From assembly GCF_000770925.1 (NCBI RefSeq), contig NZ_JDTK01000020.1, positions 1 to 41,089 on the forward strand: DNA of 41,089 bases. Direction: 5' to 3'. Position 1 is the first letter of the stretch. Each line of letters begins with the position of its first letter. A program made the translations under genes and the position numbers. Origin of the DNA: Bifidobacterium ruminantium DSM 6489 (lineage in GTDB: Bacteria > Actinomycetota > Actinomycetes > Actinomycetales > Bifidobacteriaceae). A model generated the notes under the pieces. It saw only the letters and a program-made list of their open reading frames with translations. It made no database searches and had not been told where the DNA came from. Positions 8,110 to 15,324 of this stretch are shown here, piece after piece.

Positions 8110-9284
8110 GCCGGGAACAAGATACCGTTGCGCCTGCCATTGACCGGGATACGGCTGAGACAGGGCGTATGCGTCTGCGTGGTGTCGTGGACGAAGCATG
8201 GCGGGATATCGTGTCCGGAACCTCGCATGCGTTCATGCTTATGTTGATTCTCGCCGCGTTGGTCGGCGGGTTGTCTGCTGCCGACCTGTTCAGCATTCGG
8301 TCAATAGCGCAGCAGGTTGACCGGTATATCGCATCGGGCGCGTCGACGTACGTCATCGAGGTCAAAGGCAGGATTAGCGGTGAAGCATGCGAACGGTTGT
8401 CCAGTGTGGACGGGGTGCTCGCATCCGGCGCGTTACGGTCGAGGAACGACAAGGTCACATCCGCCGTCCTGCCATCTGCGGGCATCCCCTCGCTCGATGC
8501 CACCACGGGGGCGCTTGGCGTCTTCGCCTCCTCGACACGGTCCAGTGGGGCGACGTTGACTGCACGGGACTACGACGGCATCTGGCTGTCTTCGCAAGCC
8601 GCGCGGTCTGTGCACGCTCGGGCGGGGAACCGGCTCGCATTGCGTGCTGGCGGCAGGGTGCGCGTCGCCGGGGTGTTCCAATACCCGGATGACGGCAGAT
8701 CAACCAGCTACGACTATGTGGCGCTTAGCCAAGTTCCCGCAGCTGCGGACGATTTCGACCAATGCCTGGTCAAAGCCTGGCCGGTGCCTGACGCCATGCA
8801 GTCATTGCTCCAATCCACGGTATCCTCGTGGTCATCGGACGCCTCGCAGCAACCTACGATCAGCCAGCTCAACAGCACACAAGGCACGCAGCTCGATGCC
8901 GTCAAGACATTCCGGGAGAGGCAAAGCGCGCTCGCTCCCGTTGTGATGTTCGTCTCCGCGTTGTTCGCAGGATATGCCGCGGTGCGTGCCCGGCGGCTCG
9001 AACTGGCGTCAGCCATGCATTGCGGGGAGCCGAAAATCGCGCTCTGGCTGCAAATGCTGCTTGAAACATTGATGTGGTGCTGTTCAGCGATAATCGTGAC
9101 GGCACCGTTGATCGTGTGGGCGCTGACACATATGGAAACAGGCATCATCATCTCGTCTACGACGCTTGTCGGCATTCTCTCCCGGATTCCGGCGGCAGCA
9201 CTCGTCGGCGTACTGGCCGGAGCCTCGATGGCGATGCTGATCACCCGTGAACGTGACTTGTTCCGGTATTTCAAGAACCGATAA
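8106..9284 (+). CDS. FtsX/MacB-like ABC transporter permease
   Basis: 392 aa from GTG 8106, which overlaps the ATPase stop (GTGA) and has GAGGGA 8 bases upstream. Topology fits the FtsX/MacB class: one N-terminal membrane helix (~38-60, FMLMLILAALVGGLSAADLF), an extracytoplasmic domain of about 220 residues, then three C-terminal helices (VVMFVSALFAGYAAV, LLETLMWCCSAIIVTAPLIVW, IPAAALVGVLAGASMAMLI). Such permeases act mechanically on extracytoplasmic substrates and often give resistance to antimicrobial peptides or secrete them. Position between adaptor/ATPase and a bacteriocin-like peptide suggests immunity or export for that peptide, as inference only. Confidence 0.82.
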   Translation: MSREQDTVAPAIDRDTAETGRMRLRGVVDEAWRDIVSGTSHAFMLMLILAALVGGLSAADLFSIRSIAQQVDRYIASGASTYVIEVKGRISGEACERLSSVDGVLASGALRSRNDKVTSAVLPSAGIPSLDATTGALGVFASSTRSSGATLTARDYDGIWLSSQAARSVHARAGNRLALRAGGRVRVAGVFQYPDDGRSTSYDYVALSQVPAAADDFDQCLVKAWPVPDAMQSLLQSTVSSWSSDASQQPTISQLNSTQGTQLDAVKTFRERQSALAPVVMFVSALFAGYAAVRARRLELASAMHCGEPKIALWLQMLLETLMWCCSAIIVTAPLIVWALTHMETGIIISSTTLVGILSRIPAAALVGVLAGASMAMLITRERDLFRYFKNR

Positions 9285-9300
9285 CCAACAAGCTGGGCCT

Positions 9301-9353
9301 TGTAGCAATTTTAACGACAAGGATTTGCATTGTCTGCTGAAGCACGAAACAAT
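9301..9353 (+). promoter_or_regulatory. Promoter of secreted-peptide gene with shared 28-nt element
   Basis: 9301-9328 is the second copy of the 28-nt element found at 6173-6200, with the identical 15-mer ACGACAAGGATTTGC at 9314-9328. It overlaps a -35-like TTGCAT (9325-9330); a 17-nt spacer leads to AACAAT (9348-9353), the same spacing as in the first copy. A small hairpin (TGACG 9361-9365 with CGTCA 9375-9379) would lie in the 5' leader. Confidence 0.65.
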
Positions 9354-9405
9354 GCGAGCATGACGTCAACGGGGCGTCACCTGGATACAAGAAGGAGTAT
9401 CCACA

Positions 9406-9702
9406 ATGAAGAAAAAGGCTAAAACGGCATTGGCGGCGGTTACCGCGTCGTTGTTGCTCGCTACCGGGCTTGCAGGTACTGCGAACGCAAAAGATGTATG
9501 GAATCGCGGGGTAGTGTACTGGACATATTCCATGGCTACAGCACAGGGGGTGTATTCGCAGCATGTGCTGACGTACTCATTAAACGATGGAACACTGAAG
9601 AAAGCTTACGGCAAGTGAGCTCCAACATATCAAAAGTCATACGCAAACGCGCACGGGCAACCGCTGAAGTTCTACACGGCGAATTGGCGTGTGTACAAGT
9701 GA
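9406..9702 (+). pseudogene. Lactococcin-972-like secreted peptide interrupted by in-frame TGA
   Basis: ATG 9406 follows AAGGAG. The first 70 codons encode a Sec signal peptide (MKKKAKTAL... LAGTANA, cleavage likely after ANA) and a mature part beginning KDVWNRGVVYW, with Tyr/Ser/His-rich sequence (VYSQHVLTYS). TGA at 9616-9618 stops translation after YGK. The same frame continues for 27 codons to TGA at 9700-9702, with SYANAHG and KFYTANWRVYK. Lactococcin 972 family bacteriocins have W near the mature N-terminus, a central G-x-W-A motif and an aromatic C-terminal end. Reading TGA as a mutated TGG would give GKWAPTY at the expected place and a 98-aa protein. The next gene starts 10 bases after the distal stop, the usual operon distance. 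A truncated functional 70-aa peptide, read-through or a sequencing error remain possible. Confidence 0.7.
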
Positions 9703-9712
9703 TTGGCAACCG

Positions 9713-10213
9713 ATGCTGACTGATATTGTCGTCCGTGTTCGCTGCATAGTGTCGATTTTCGGCATCATTGTTGCATGTCTGGCATGCGTCGCGTGCGGTA
9801 CGGAACGTCAGGACGCGGTTCCGAGCCCGTCGCAAACCACCGCGAAAGCCGAGGACGGGACTGAGTTCACGGGCGCCTACGCCCGCAGGTTCGCGGACAC
9901 GTACGACAATCTTCAGACTGGTTTCGCCCGCAACCTCATCAAAGACGGCAAAATCAGCGAGAAGGACATCGCAGCGTTGGAAAGTAAAGTCATGGATTGT
10001 ATCTGCGCACAGGCTCAAAGCGAAGATGATTTCCCTACCTTCGATCTGACCGACGGTGCGCTGACACCGGTCCCGTACACGGGGGCGAACGCGCAGAAGG
10101 ACAACAGGGTCGCAAAGGAATGCATGGAACGCTACGACGGGTACAAGCTCAGTGACCTGTCGCAGTATGTGTACCGGCATGAGCACCCAGATGACACCCA
10201 TCTGTCGAACTGA
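9713..10213 (+). CDS. Lipoprotein of unknown function, first of a paralogous pair
   Basis: 166 aa from ATG 9713 with no visible ribosome site, 10 bases after the distal stop of the peptide frame. It may therefore depend on translational coupling, and the premature TGA upstream could weaken it. The N-terminus is a lipoprotein signal with lipobox LACVAC. The mature protein is small, acidic and Cys-containing (MDCICAQ, KECMERY). It shares the pattern EDGTxFTGxYAxxxxxTYDNxxxxxxxxxxKDxKIxxxxxxxL with the next gene. Position directly behind a bacteriocin-like gene suggests a surface immunity or accessory protein. No known family is recognised. Confidence 0.72.
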   Translation: MLTDIVVRVRCIVSIFGIIVACLACVACGTERQDAVPSPSQTTAKAEDGTEFTGAYARRFADTYDNLQTGFARNLIKDGKISEKDIAALESKVMDCICAQAQSEDDFPTFDLTDGALTPVPYTGANAQKDNRVAKECMERYDGYKLSDLSQYVYRHEHPDDTHLSN

Positions 10214-10291
10214 CACCCCGGCGTCGGTAGTGGGTGTGTGTCGTAACTAGCGTGGCACGCACCTACTGCCGCGGGCCGGCTGAATGGAAGA

Positions 10292-10304
10292 GACAAGGAT
10301 TCGC
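10292..10304 (+). promoter_or_regulatory. Partial third copy of the shared element core
   Basis: GACAAGGATTCGC matches 12 of 13 bases of the core seen at 6188-6200 and 9316-9328, 14 bases before the second lipoprotein's ATG. The upstream half of the element is absent and the site runs into the AAGGAG ribosome site. It may be a degenerate regulatory copy or coincidence. Confidence 0.3.
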
Positions 10305-10318
10305 AAGGAGAAGAGCAC

Positions 10319-11002
10319 ATGGGAACTTCGAATATCGCGCGGCATCGTCACACCGGTGTGACGACCTTCGTGTGCGTGGCGGCATGCTGCCTGATGTTGC
10401 TGTCCGGTTGTGGGGGAGCGACGCATATCGATTCATCTGCCGGTACCGCTACCGGCGCATCAAGCAGCGCCACGGCCCAGGATGGCACGGTGTTTACCGG
10501 GCCATACGCGCAGCAAATCAAACGCACCTACGATAACGCACACCAATCCTTGACTAAGAAGATACTCAAGGACAGCAAGATCACCGACCAGGAGTTCCTT
10601 GAACTCAGCCAGCATTTCAGCGATTGTGCGCAACAGCAAAATGTCGAAGTCACCGTCGATTCACAAGGCGGCATGTCAACCTCGTATCCGTCGGGAATGA
10701 GCGAGGCCGACGGTGATGCCATTGTCAAGCAATGCGATGCGGACAATGATTTCACGGATATGAATATGCTGCGCGGCGACATGAGTAGCAACCCCAACAA
10801 CGAGGATCCCGTGGTGCCGTTGCTCAAGTGCCTGAAGCAATACGGACTCGCCGAGCAATCCATGACCGTGGAGGATTACAAGGCGATTGTCAGCGACGAG
10901 AGCAAGGACAGGGACGTGTTTGGCAAGTATTTCGATGAATCAGTACCCGGGTACGATGCTGCAAAGGCGAAACAGTACATTGCGTGCCAAACAGAAGCCT
11001 GA
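10319..11002 (+). CDS. Lipoprotein of unknown function, second of a paralogous pair
   Basis: 227 aa from ATG 10319, with a strong AAGGAG ribosome site 9 bases upstream. Signal peptide with lipobox LLSGC, then a Ser/Thr/Ala-rich linker. The mature domain opens AQDGTVFTGPYAQQIKRTYDNAHQSL, the same pattern as the preceding lipoprotein, but is about 60 residues longer. It carries Cys at SDCAQQ, KQCDAD, LKCLKQ and IACQTE, which could form two disulfides. A 105-base gap separates the two lipoproteins. No family is recognised. As with its paralog, an immunity or cell-surface accessory role in the peptide block is a contextual guess. Confidence 0.75.
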   Translation: MGTSNIARHRHTGVTTFVCVAACCLMLLSGCGGATHIDSSAGTATGASSSATAQDGTVFTGPYAQQIKRTYDNAHQSLTKKILKDSKITDQEFLELSQHFSDCAQQQNVEVTVDSQGGMSTSYPSGMSEADGDAIVKQCDADNDFTDMNMLRGDMSSNPNNEDPVVPLLKCLKQYGLAEQSMTVEDYKAIVSDESKDRDVFGKYFDESVPGYDAAKAKQYIACQTEA

Positions 11003-11080
11003 AGTCTTGCACCACCGTTCTCCCGCTGGCGGGTTGTGTGAAAGTGGTTTTTGCCGTGAGCAGGTGACATATCCGTCCGA

Positions 11081-11094
11081 TACACTGGTGAGCT
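11081..11094 (+). promoter_or_regulatory. -10 box placing glmS start at or near +1
   Basis: TACACT (11081-11086) is followed by only 8 bases before the glmS ATG at 11095. Transcription would start at or within a base or two of the start codon, giving a leaderless or nearly leaderless mRNA. No convincing -35 lies 16-18 nt upstream. CCCGC-TG-GCGGG near 11023-11034 is a small hairpin after the lipoprotein gene. Confidence 0.5.
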
Positions 11095-12987
11095 ATGTGT
11101 GGAATCGTAGGATATGCAGGAAATGTTCGGACCGCGTGCGGCAAGCCTTTGGAGGTGTGTCTCCAAGGACTTCAGCGATTGGAATACCGCGGATATGATT
11201 CGGCCGGCGTGGCGCTGACGGCGCCTGGCATGGAGCGTGTGGCCGTCCGTAAGAAGGCCGGACGTCTGGCCAACCTGGTGCAGGACATCGAACGTGATCC
11301 GATGCCGGACGCCACCGTGGGCATCGGCCATACGCGTTGGGCTACGAACGGCGTGCCGAACGACACTAACGCGCATCCGCACACGTCGCGTGACGGCAAG
11401 GTCGCCATCATCCACAACGGCATCATCGAAAACGCTTCCCAGCTTCGTCTCGACCTGCAGACGGAGGGCTATCGTTTCGTCTCCGAAACCGATACCGAGG
11501 TCGCGGCGAAACTGCTGGGCAAAATCAGCGACAAGATCATCGAGGAAACCGGTAAGCCTGACCTGTTCAAGGCCATCCGCCGTCTGGCCCGCATGCTGGA
11601 AGGCGCGTTCACCATTCTCGCCACGGACGTGCGACAGCCGGACATCGTGGTTGGCGCCCGTCACGATTCGCCGCTCGTGGTGGGCCTCGGCGACGGGGAG
11701 AACTTCCTTGGCTCCGACGTTGCCGCGTTCGTGGCCTACACCAAGCGTGCCATGGAGATCGACCAGGACCAGGCCGTGATGGTCTCCGCCGACAAGGTGG
11801 TCGTCTCCGACTTCATGGGCAACATCGTGGAACATCCGAAGACCTACACCGTGGATTGGGATGCCTCGGCTGCCGAAAAAGGCGGCTGGGACTCCTTCAT
11901 GGACAAGGAGATCCACGAGGATCCGGCGGCCGTGCAGCGCACCCTGCTGGGACGCCTCGACAAGGATGGCAACATCAACCTTGATGAGATCCGCATAGAC
12001 GAGCATGAGGTCAAGGCCATTGACAAGATCATCGTCATCGCCTGCGGCACCGCCGCATACGCGGGCATGGTGGCCAAGTACGCCATCGAGCATTGGGTGC
12101 GCATCCCCGTGGAGGTGGAGCTCGCGCACGAATTCCGCTACCGTGATCCGATACTCACGCCCCGCACACTGGTGGTGGCCATCTCCCAGTCCGGCGAGAC
12201 CATGGACACGCTGATGGCGTTGCGTCACGCCCGTGAGCAGGGTTCCAAGGTGCTGGCCATCTGCAACACGCAGGGCGCATCCATTCCGCGCGAATCTGAC
12301 GCGGTGCTCTACACCCATGCTGGTCCGGAAGTGGCGGTCGCGTCCACGAAGGCGTTCGTGGCGCAGATCACCGCCGCCTACGTGCTCGGCCTGTACCTGG
12401 CGCAGGTCAAAGGCGCCATGTACAGGGACGAGATCGCCCAAACCCTGGATTCCCTGAAGGACATGCCGCGCAAGATCCAGTGGGTCCTCGACACCCAGAC
12501 CAAGACCGTGCAGGAGGCCGCCAAGCAGATGGTGGACGCGAAGTCCTTCCTGTTCCTCGGACGTCATGTGGGGTATCCGGTCGCCATGGAAGGCGCGCTG
12601 AAGCTCAAGGAGATCGCCTACACCTTCACCGAGGGCTTCGCCGCGGGAGAGCTCAAGCATGGTCCGATTGCGCTGGTCGACGAGGGCGAGCCGGTCGTGT
12701 TCATCGTGCCGCCCGCGCGCGGACGCAACGTGCTGCACGCCAAAGTCATCTCCGGTATCGAGGAGGTCAAGGCTCGCGGCGCCTACATCATCGCCGTGGC
12801 CGAGGAGAACGATCCGGATGTGGAGCGTTACGCCGACGTGGTGTTCTGGCGTCCCGCCTGCCCGACGCTGATGAGCCCGCTGGTGGACGTGGTGCCGCTG
12901 CAGCTGTTCGCCATGGACATGGCCAAGCTTAAGAACTACGACGTGGACAAGCCGCGCAACCTCGCCAAGTCAGTCACCGTTGAGTAA
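11095..12987 (+). CDS. glmS: Glutamine--fructose-6-phosphate aminotransferase (isomerizing)
   Basis: A 630-aa cytosolic enzyme making glucosamine-6-phosphate from fructose-6-phosphate and glutamine, the entry to UDP-GlcNAc and hence peptidoglycan. It begins MCGIVGYAG, with Cys2 as the glutaminase nucleophile. The Ntn glutaminase domain (~1-230) includes GIGHTRWATNG and HNGIIEN. Two SIS isomerase domains follow, with ISQSGETMDTL and a second around SFLFLGRHVGYPVAMEGALKLKEIAY. The C-terminus PRNLAKSVTVE is canonical, as is the length. No glmS ribozyme is possible in the short leader. The downstream pseudouridine synthase overlaps its end. Confidence 0.97.
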   Translation: MCGIVGYAGNVRTACGKPLEVCLQGLQRLEYRGYDSAGVALTAPGMERVAVRKKAGRLANLVQDIERDPMPDATVGIGHTRWATNGVPNDTNAHPHTSRDGKVAIIHNGIIENASQLRLDLQTEGYRFVSETDTEVAAKLLGKISDKIIEETGKPDLFKAIRRLARMLEGAFTILATDVRQPDIVVGARHDSPLVVGLGDGENFLGSDVAAFVAYTKRAMEIDQDQAVMVSADKVVVSDFMGNIVEHPKTYTVDWDASAAEKGGWDSFMDKEIHEDPAAVQRTLLGRLDKDGNINLDEIRIDEHEVKAIDKIIVIACGTAAYAGMVAKYAIEHWVRIPVEVELAHEFRYRDPILTPRTLVVAISQSGETMDTLMALRHAREQGSKVLAICNTQGASIPRESDAVLYTHAGPEVAVASTKAFVAQITAAYVLGLYLAQVKGAMYRDEIAQTLDSLKDMPRKIQWVLDTQTKTVQEAAKQMVDAKSFLFLGRHVGYPVAMEGALKLKEIAYTFTEGFAAGELKHGPIALVDEGEPVVFIVPPARGRNVLHAKVISGIEEVKARGAYIIAVAEENDPDVERYADVVFWRPACPTLMSPLVDVVPLQLFAMDMAKLKNYDVDKPRNLAKSVTVE

Positions 12988-13732
12988 CGAACGCAGGCAC
13001 CGTTACGTGCTCGAGGAACCTCATATTCCCTTCGAATATGAGGTTCTGTACGAGGACGAGAACATCATCGTCATCGACAAGCCGCATTTCCTCGCCACCA
13101 CGCCACGCGGCATGTGGTATCGCGAAACCGCGCTGGTCCGGTTGTTCGAGCGGTACGACGAGCCGAACATCACGCCGGCGCACCGTTTGGACCGACTGAC
13201 CGCAGGCGTCGTCGTGTTCGTACGTAATCCGTCTGCGCGAGGCGCGTACCAGATGCTGTTCCAAAATCGCAAAACCGTCAAAACCTACGAATGCCTGGCA
13301 CCGCTCGCCCCTGTGCGACGGCCGAGGTACGGAACGGCGGTCCGCATCGATCGGCATATGCCGTTTCCGCTGGTACGCAGGTCGCATATCAACAAGGACC
13401 GCGGACGATTACAGGCGTACGAAAGCGCCGACGTTCCCAACGCGGAGACGCTGGTCGAGCGGGGGAGCGACGTGCGGCACGTCGACGGCGATCCGTACGT
13501 GAACTACACGCTGCGCCCGAAAACCGGCAAGACGCATCAGTTGCGCGTGCATATGAATTCGCTCGGCCTGGCGATTCTGGGCGACGATTTCTACCCGGAA
13601 GTGGTGCAATGCGCCTATGACGACTTCTCGCGGCCTTTGGAATTGGTGGCGCGCGAACTGCGATTCGACGATCCGCTGACCGGGGAGTCGCGACGATTCG
13701 TGTCCCGCGTGCCGTTGGGTGCGGGCTTGTAG
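12980..13732 (+). CDS. RluA-family pseudouridine synthase
   Basis: A 250-aa RNA-modifying enzyme that isomerises uridine to pseudouridine in rRNA or tRNA. The catalytic motif HRLDRLTAGVVVF holds the essential Asp. It is preceded by YEDENIIVIDKPHFLATTP and followed by KTYECLAPL and the late motif RPKTGKTHQLRVHMNSLGLAILGD, all typical of the RluA class. No S4 domain is visible before the catalytic domain. The assigned start is TTG 12980, overlapping the last 8 bases of glmS; a GTG at 13007 is an alternative. RNA target not determinable. Confidence 0.88.
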   Translation: MSNERRHRYVLEEPHIPFEYEVLYEDENIIVIDKPHFLATTPRGMWYRETALVRLFERYDEPNITPAHRLDRLTAGVVVFVRNPSARGAYQMLFQNRKTVKTYECLAPLAPVRRPRYGTAVRIDRHMPFPLVRRSHINKDRGRLQAYESADVPNAETLVERGSDVRHVDGDPYVNYTLRPKTGKTHQLRVHMNSLGLAILGDDFYPEVVQCAYDDFSRPLELVARELRFDDPLTGESRRFVSRVPLGAGL

Positions 13733-13801
13733 GGATTCGCGGTTTTGGACATTCCCCTATATCACCCGACACGCCTGATTATCATGGCTTTCTGTTGACT
13801 T

Positions 13802-13818
13802 GCCGGAATGATTCCGGC
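13802..13818. promoter_or_regulatory. Perfect palindrome just upstream of sstT ribosome site
   Basis: GCCGGAAT-G-ATTCCGGC is an 8+1+8 palindrome, ending 22 bases before the sstT ATG and just ahead of its AGAGAGTGAGAG ribosome region. With a one-base centre it is better explained as a protein-binding operator than as an RNA hairpin. Confidence 0.45.
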
Positions 13819-13840
13819 TCCAAGAGAGTGAGAGAGAACT

Positions 13841-15133
13841 ATGGGTAAAATCTCCAAAGCCATCCGTGGCGTCGCCGATATCTACAACGGTGCCTCGCTG
13901 ATCGTCCGCATCATCGTCGGTCTGGTCATCGGCACCGTGCTGGCATTGATCATGCCGCAAGTGACTTGGATCGGAGAATTCGGCACCCTGTTCGTGTCCG
14001 CGTTGAAGGCCGTGGCTCCGATTCTGGTGTTCGTGCTGGTGGCCAGCGCCCTCGCGCAGGGTAGCTCCAAGCTTGACCGTCGTTTCGGCACTGTGGTGTT
14101 CCTGTACCTGTTCACCACGTTCCTGTCCGCGGTCGTGGCCGTGCTGACCTCCCGCGCCTTCCCGCAGACCCTGTCCCTGGGCAAGGCCGCCAAGGCCGAC
14201 GTGGTGCCCAAGGGCCTTTCCGAAGTGATCCAGACCATGTTGACCAACATCGTGGCCAATCCGATTCAGGCCATCATCGACGGCAACTACATCTGCATTC
14301 TGATGTGGGCCTGCCTGTTCGGCCTGGCCATGAAGTCCATCGCCAATGAAAGCTCCAAGGCGTTCATGGCCAACGTGGCCGACAGTGTCTCCCAGGTGAT
14401 CCGCTGGGTCATCAACCTCGCCCCGTTCGGCATCATGGGTCTGGTGTTCACCAATGTGGCCGACAATGGCCTTTCTGCCTTCACCAAGTACGGCAGCCTG
14501 CTGCTCCTGCTCGTCGGCACCATGCTGCTCATGGTGCTCGTGTTCGGACCGCTGGTCATCTTCCTGTTCCTGCGCCGCAACCCGTATCCGCTGGTCTACC
14601 GTTGCTTCAAGGAATCGGGCCTGACCGCGTTCTTCACCCGTTCGTCGGCCGCCAACATCCCCGTGAACATGCAGTTGTGCGAGAAGCTCGGCCTCGATAA
14701 GGACATGTACTCCGTGTCCATTCCGCTGGGCGCCACCATCAACATGAACGGCGCGGCCATCACCATCACCGTCATGGCCATGGCCGCGGCCAATACGCTC
14801 GGCATCCAGATCAGCCTGCCGGCTGCCATCCTGCTGTCCGTGGTCTCCGCGCTCGGCGCATGCGGCGCCTCCGGCGTGGCGGGCGGCTCGCTGCTGCTCA
14901 TTCCAATGGCCTGCTCGCTGTTCGGCATCAACAACGACATCGCCATGCAGGTGGTGGGCGTCGGCTTCATCATCGGCGTCATCCAGGATTCCGTGGAGAC
15001 CTGCCTGAACTCCGCTTCCGACGTGGAGTTCGCGGCTACCGCCGAATACCATTCCTGGATCAAGCAGGGCCGCCAGCTTCCGGCCTTCATGTATTCCAAG
15101 AAGGAGCGTGCCAAGCTCGGCATCGAAGCCTGA
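13841..15133 (+). CDS. sstT: Serine/threonine:sodium symporter
   Basis: A 430-aa integral membrane protein of the dicarboxylate/amino-acid:cation symporter family, importing serine and threonine with Na+. The SstT-typical stretch FFTRSSAANIPVNMQLCEKLGL is present. Before it are eight or so hydrophobic segments. After it comes SIPLGATINMNGAAITITVMAMAAA, the unwound substrate/cation-binding region, and a final helix block with IGVIQDSVETCLNSASDVEF. Length matches SstT (~410-430). Monocistronic by context: a palindrome lies upstream and strong hairpins downstream. Confidence 0.93.
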   Translation: MGKISKAIRGVADIYNGASLIVRIIVGLVIGTVLALIMPQVTWIGEFGTLFVSALKAVAPILVFVLVASALAQGSSKLDRRFGTVVFLYLFTTFLSAVVAVLTSRAFPQTLSLGKAAKADVVPKGLSEVIQTMLTNIVANPIQAIIDGNYICILMWACLFGLAMKSIANESSKAFMANVADSVSQVIRWVINLAPFGIMGLVFTNVADNGLSAFTKYGSLLLLLVGTMLLMVLVFGPLVIFLFLRRNPYPLVYRCFKESGLTAFFTRSSAANIPVNMQLCEKLGLDKDMYSVSIPLGATINMNGAAITITVMAMAAANTLGIQISLPAAILLSVVSALGACGASGVAGGSLLLIPMACSLFGINNDIAMQVVGVGFIIGVIQDSVETCLNSASDVEFAATAEYHSWIKQGRQLPAFMYSKKERAKLGIEA

Positions 15134-15141
15134 TTCGCCTC

Positions 15142-15178
15142 ATTGGTCCGTCATATGTTATCGATATGACGGACCAAT
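15142..15178. terminator. Perfect 15-bp hairpin after sstT
   Basis: ATTGGTCCGTCATAT (15142-15156) pairs perfectly with 15164-15178 across a 7-nt loop. It starts 9 bases after the sstT stop. No T-run follows, so it may act as a 3'-end-stabilising hairpin or work together with the next hairpin. Confidence 0.6.
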
Positions 15179-15182
15179 CGTA

Positions 15183-15244
15183 TATGGGAAACGGACACGG
15201 AACATCATCGTTCCGTGTCCGTTTCCCATAGATACGGCCATTTT
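15183..15244 (+). terminator. Perfect 21-bp hairpin followed by T-run
   Basis: 15183-15203 pairs perfectly with 15210-15230 around a 6-nt loop (ATCATC). After GATACGGCCA comes TTTTT (15241-15245). It sits only 5 bases after the previous hairpin, so this short gap is almost entirely self-complementary. A strong terminator for sstT is the simplest reading. Confidence 0.65.
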
Positions 15245-15270
15245 TCCGGAGACTGTACGCAGACCTTCCG

Positions 15271-15276
15271 TATAAT
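15271..15276 (+). promoter_or_regulatory. -10 box of orphan binding-protein gene
   Basis: A consensus TATAAT lies 48 bases before the chosen GTG start at 15325. The hexamer 17 bases upstream (GGAGAC) is a poor -35, so activator help is possible. Confidence 0.5.
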
Positions 15277-15324
15277 CTGGAGTTGGTATAGAACGTGAAG
15301 GAAACGGGACGGAGGTCCGCTGTC

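Noticed and set aside
9616..9618. Programmed recoding of TGA as selenocysteine
   Set aside because: No SECIS-like hairpin is apparent after the codon and the position matches a family Trp, so a TGG to TGA change is simpler.
11003..11094. glmS ribozyme
   Set aside because: The gap is only 92 bases, the likely transcription start is at the ATG, and no ribozyme core is visible.
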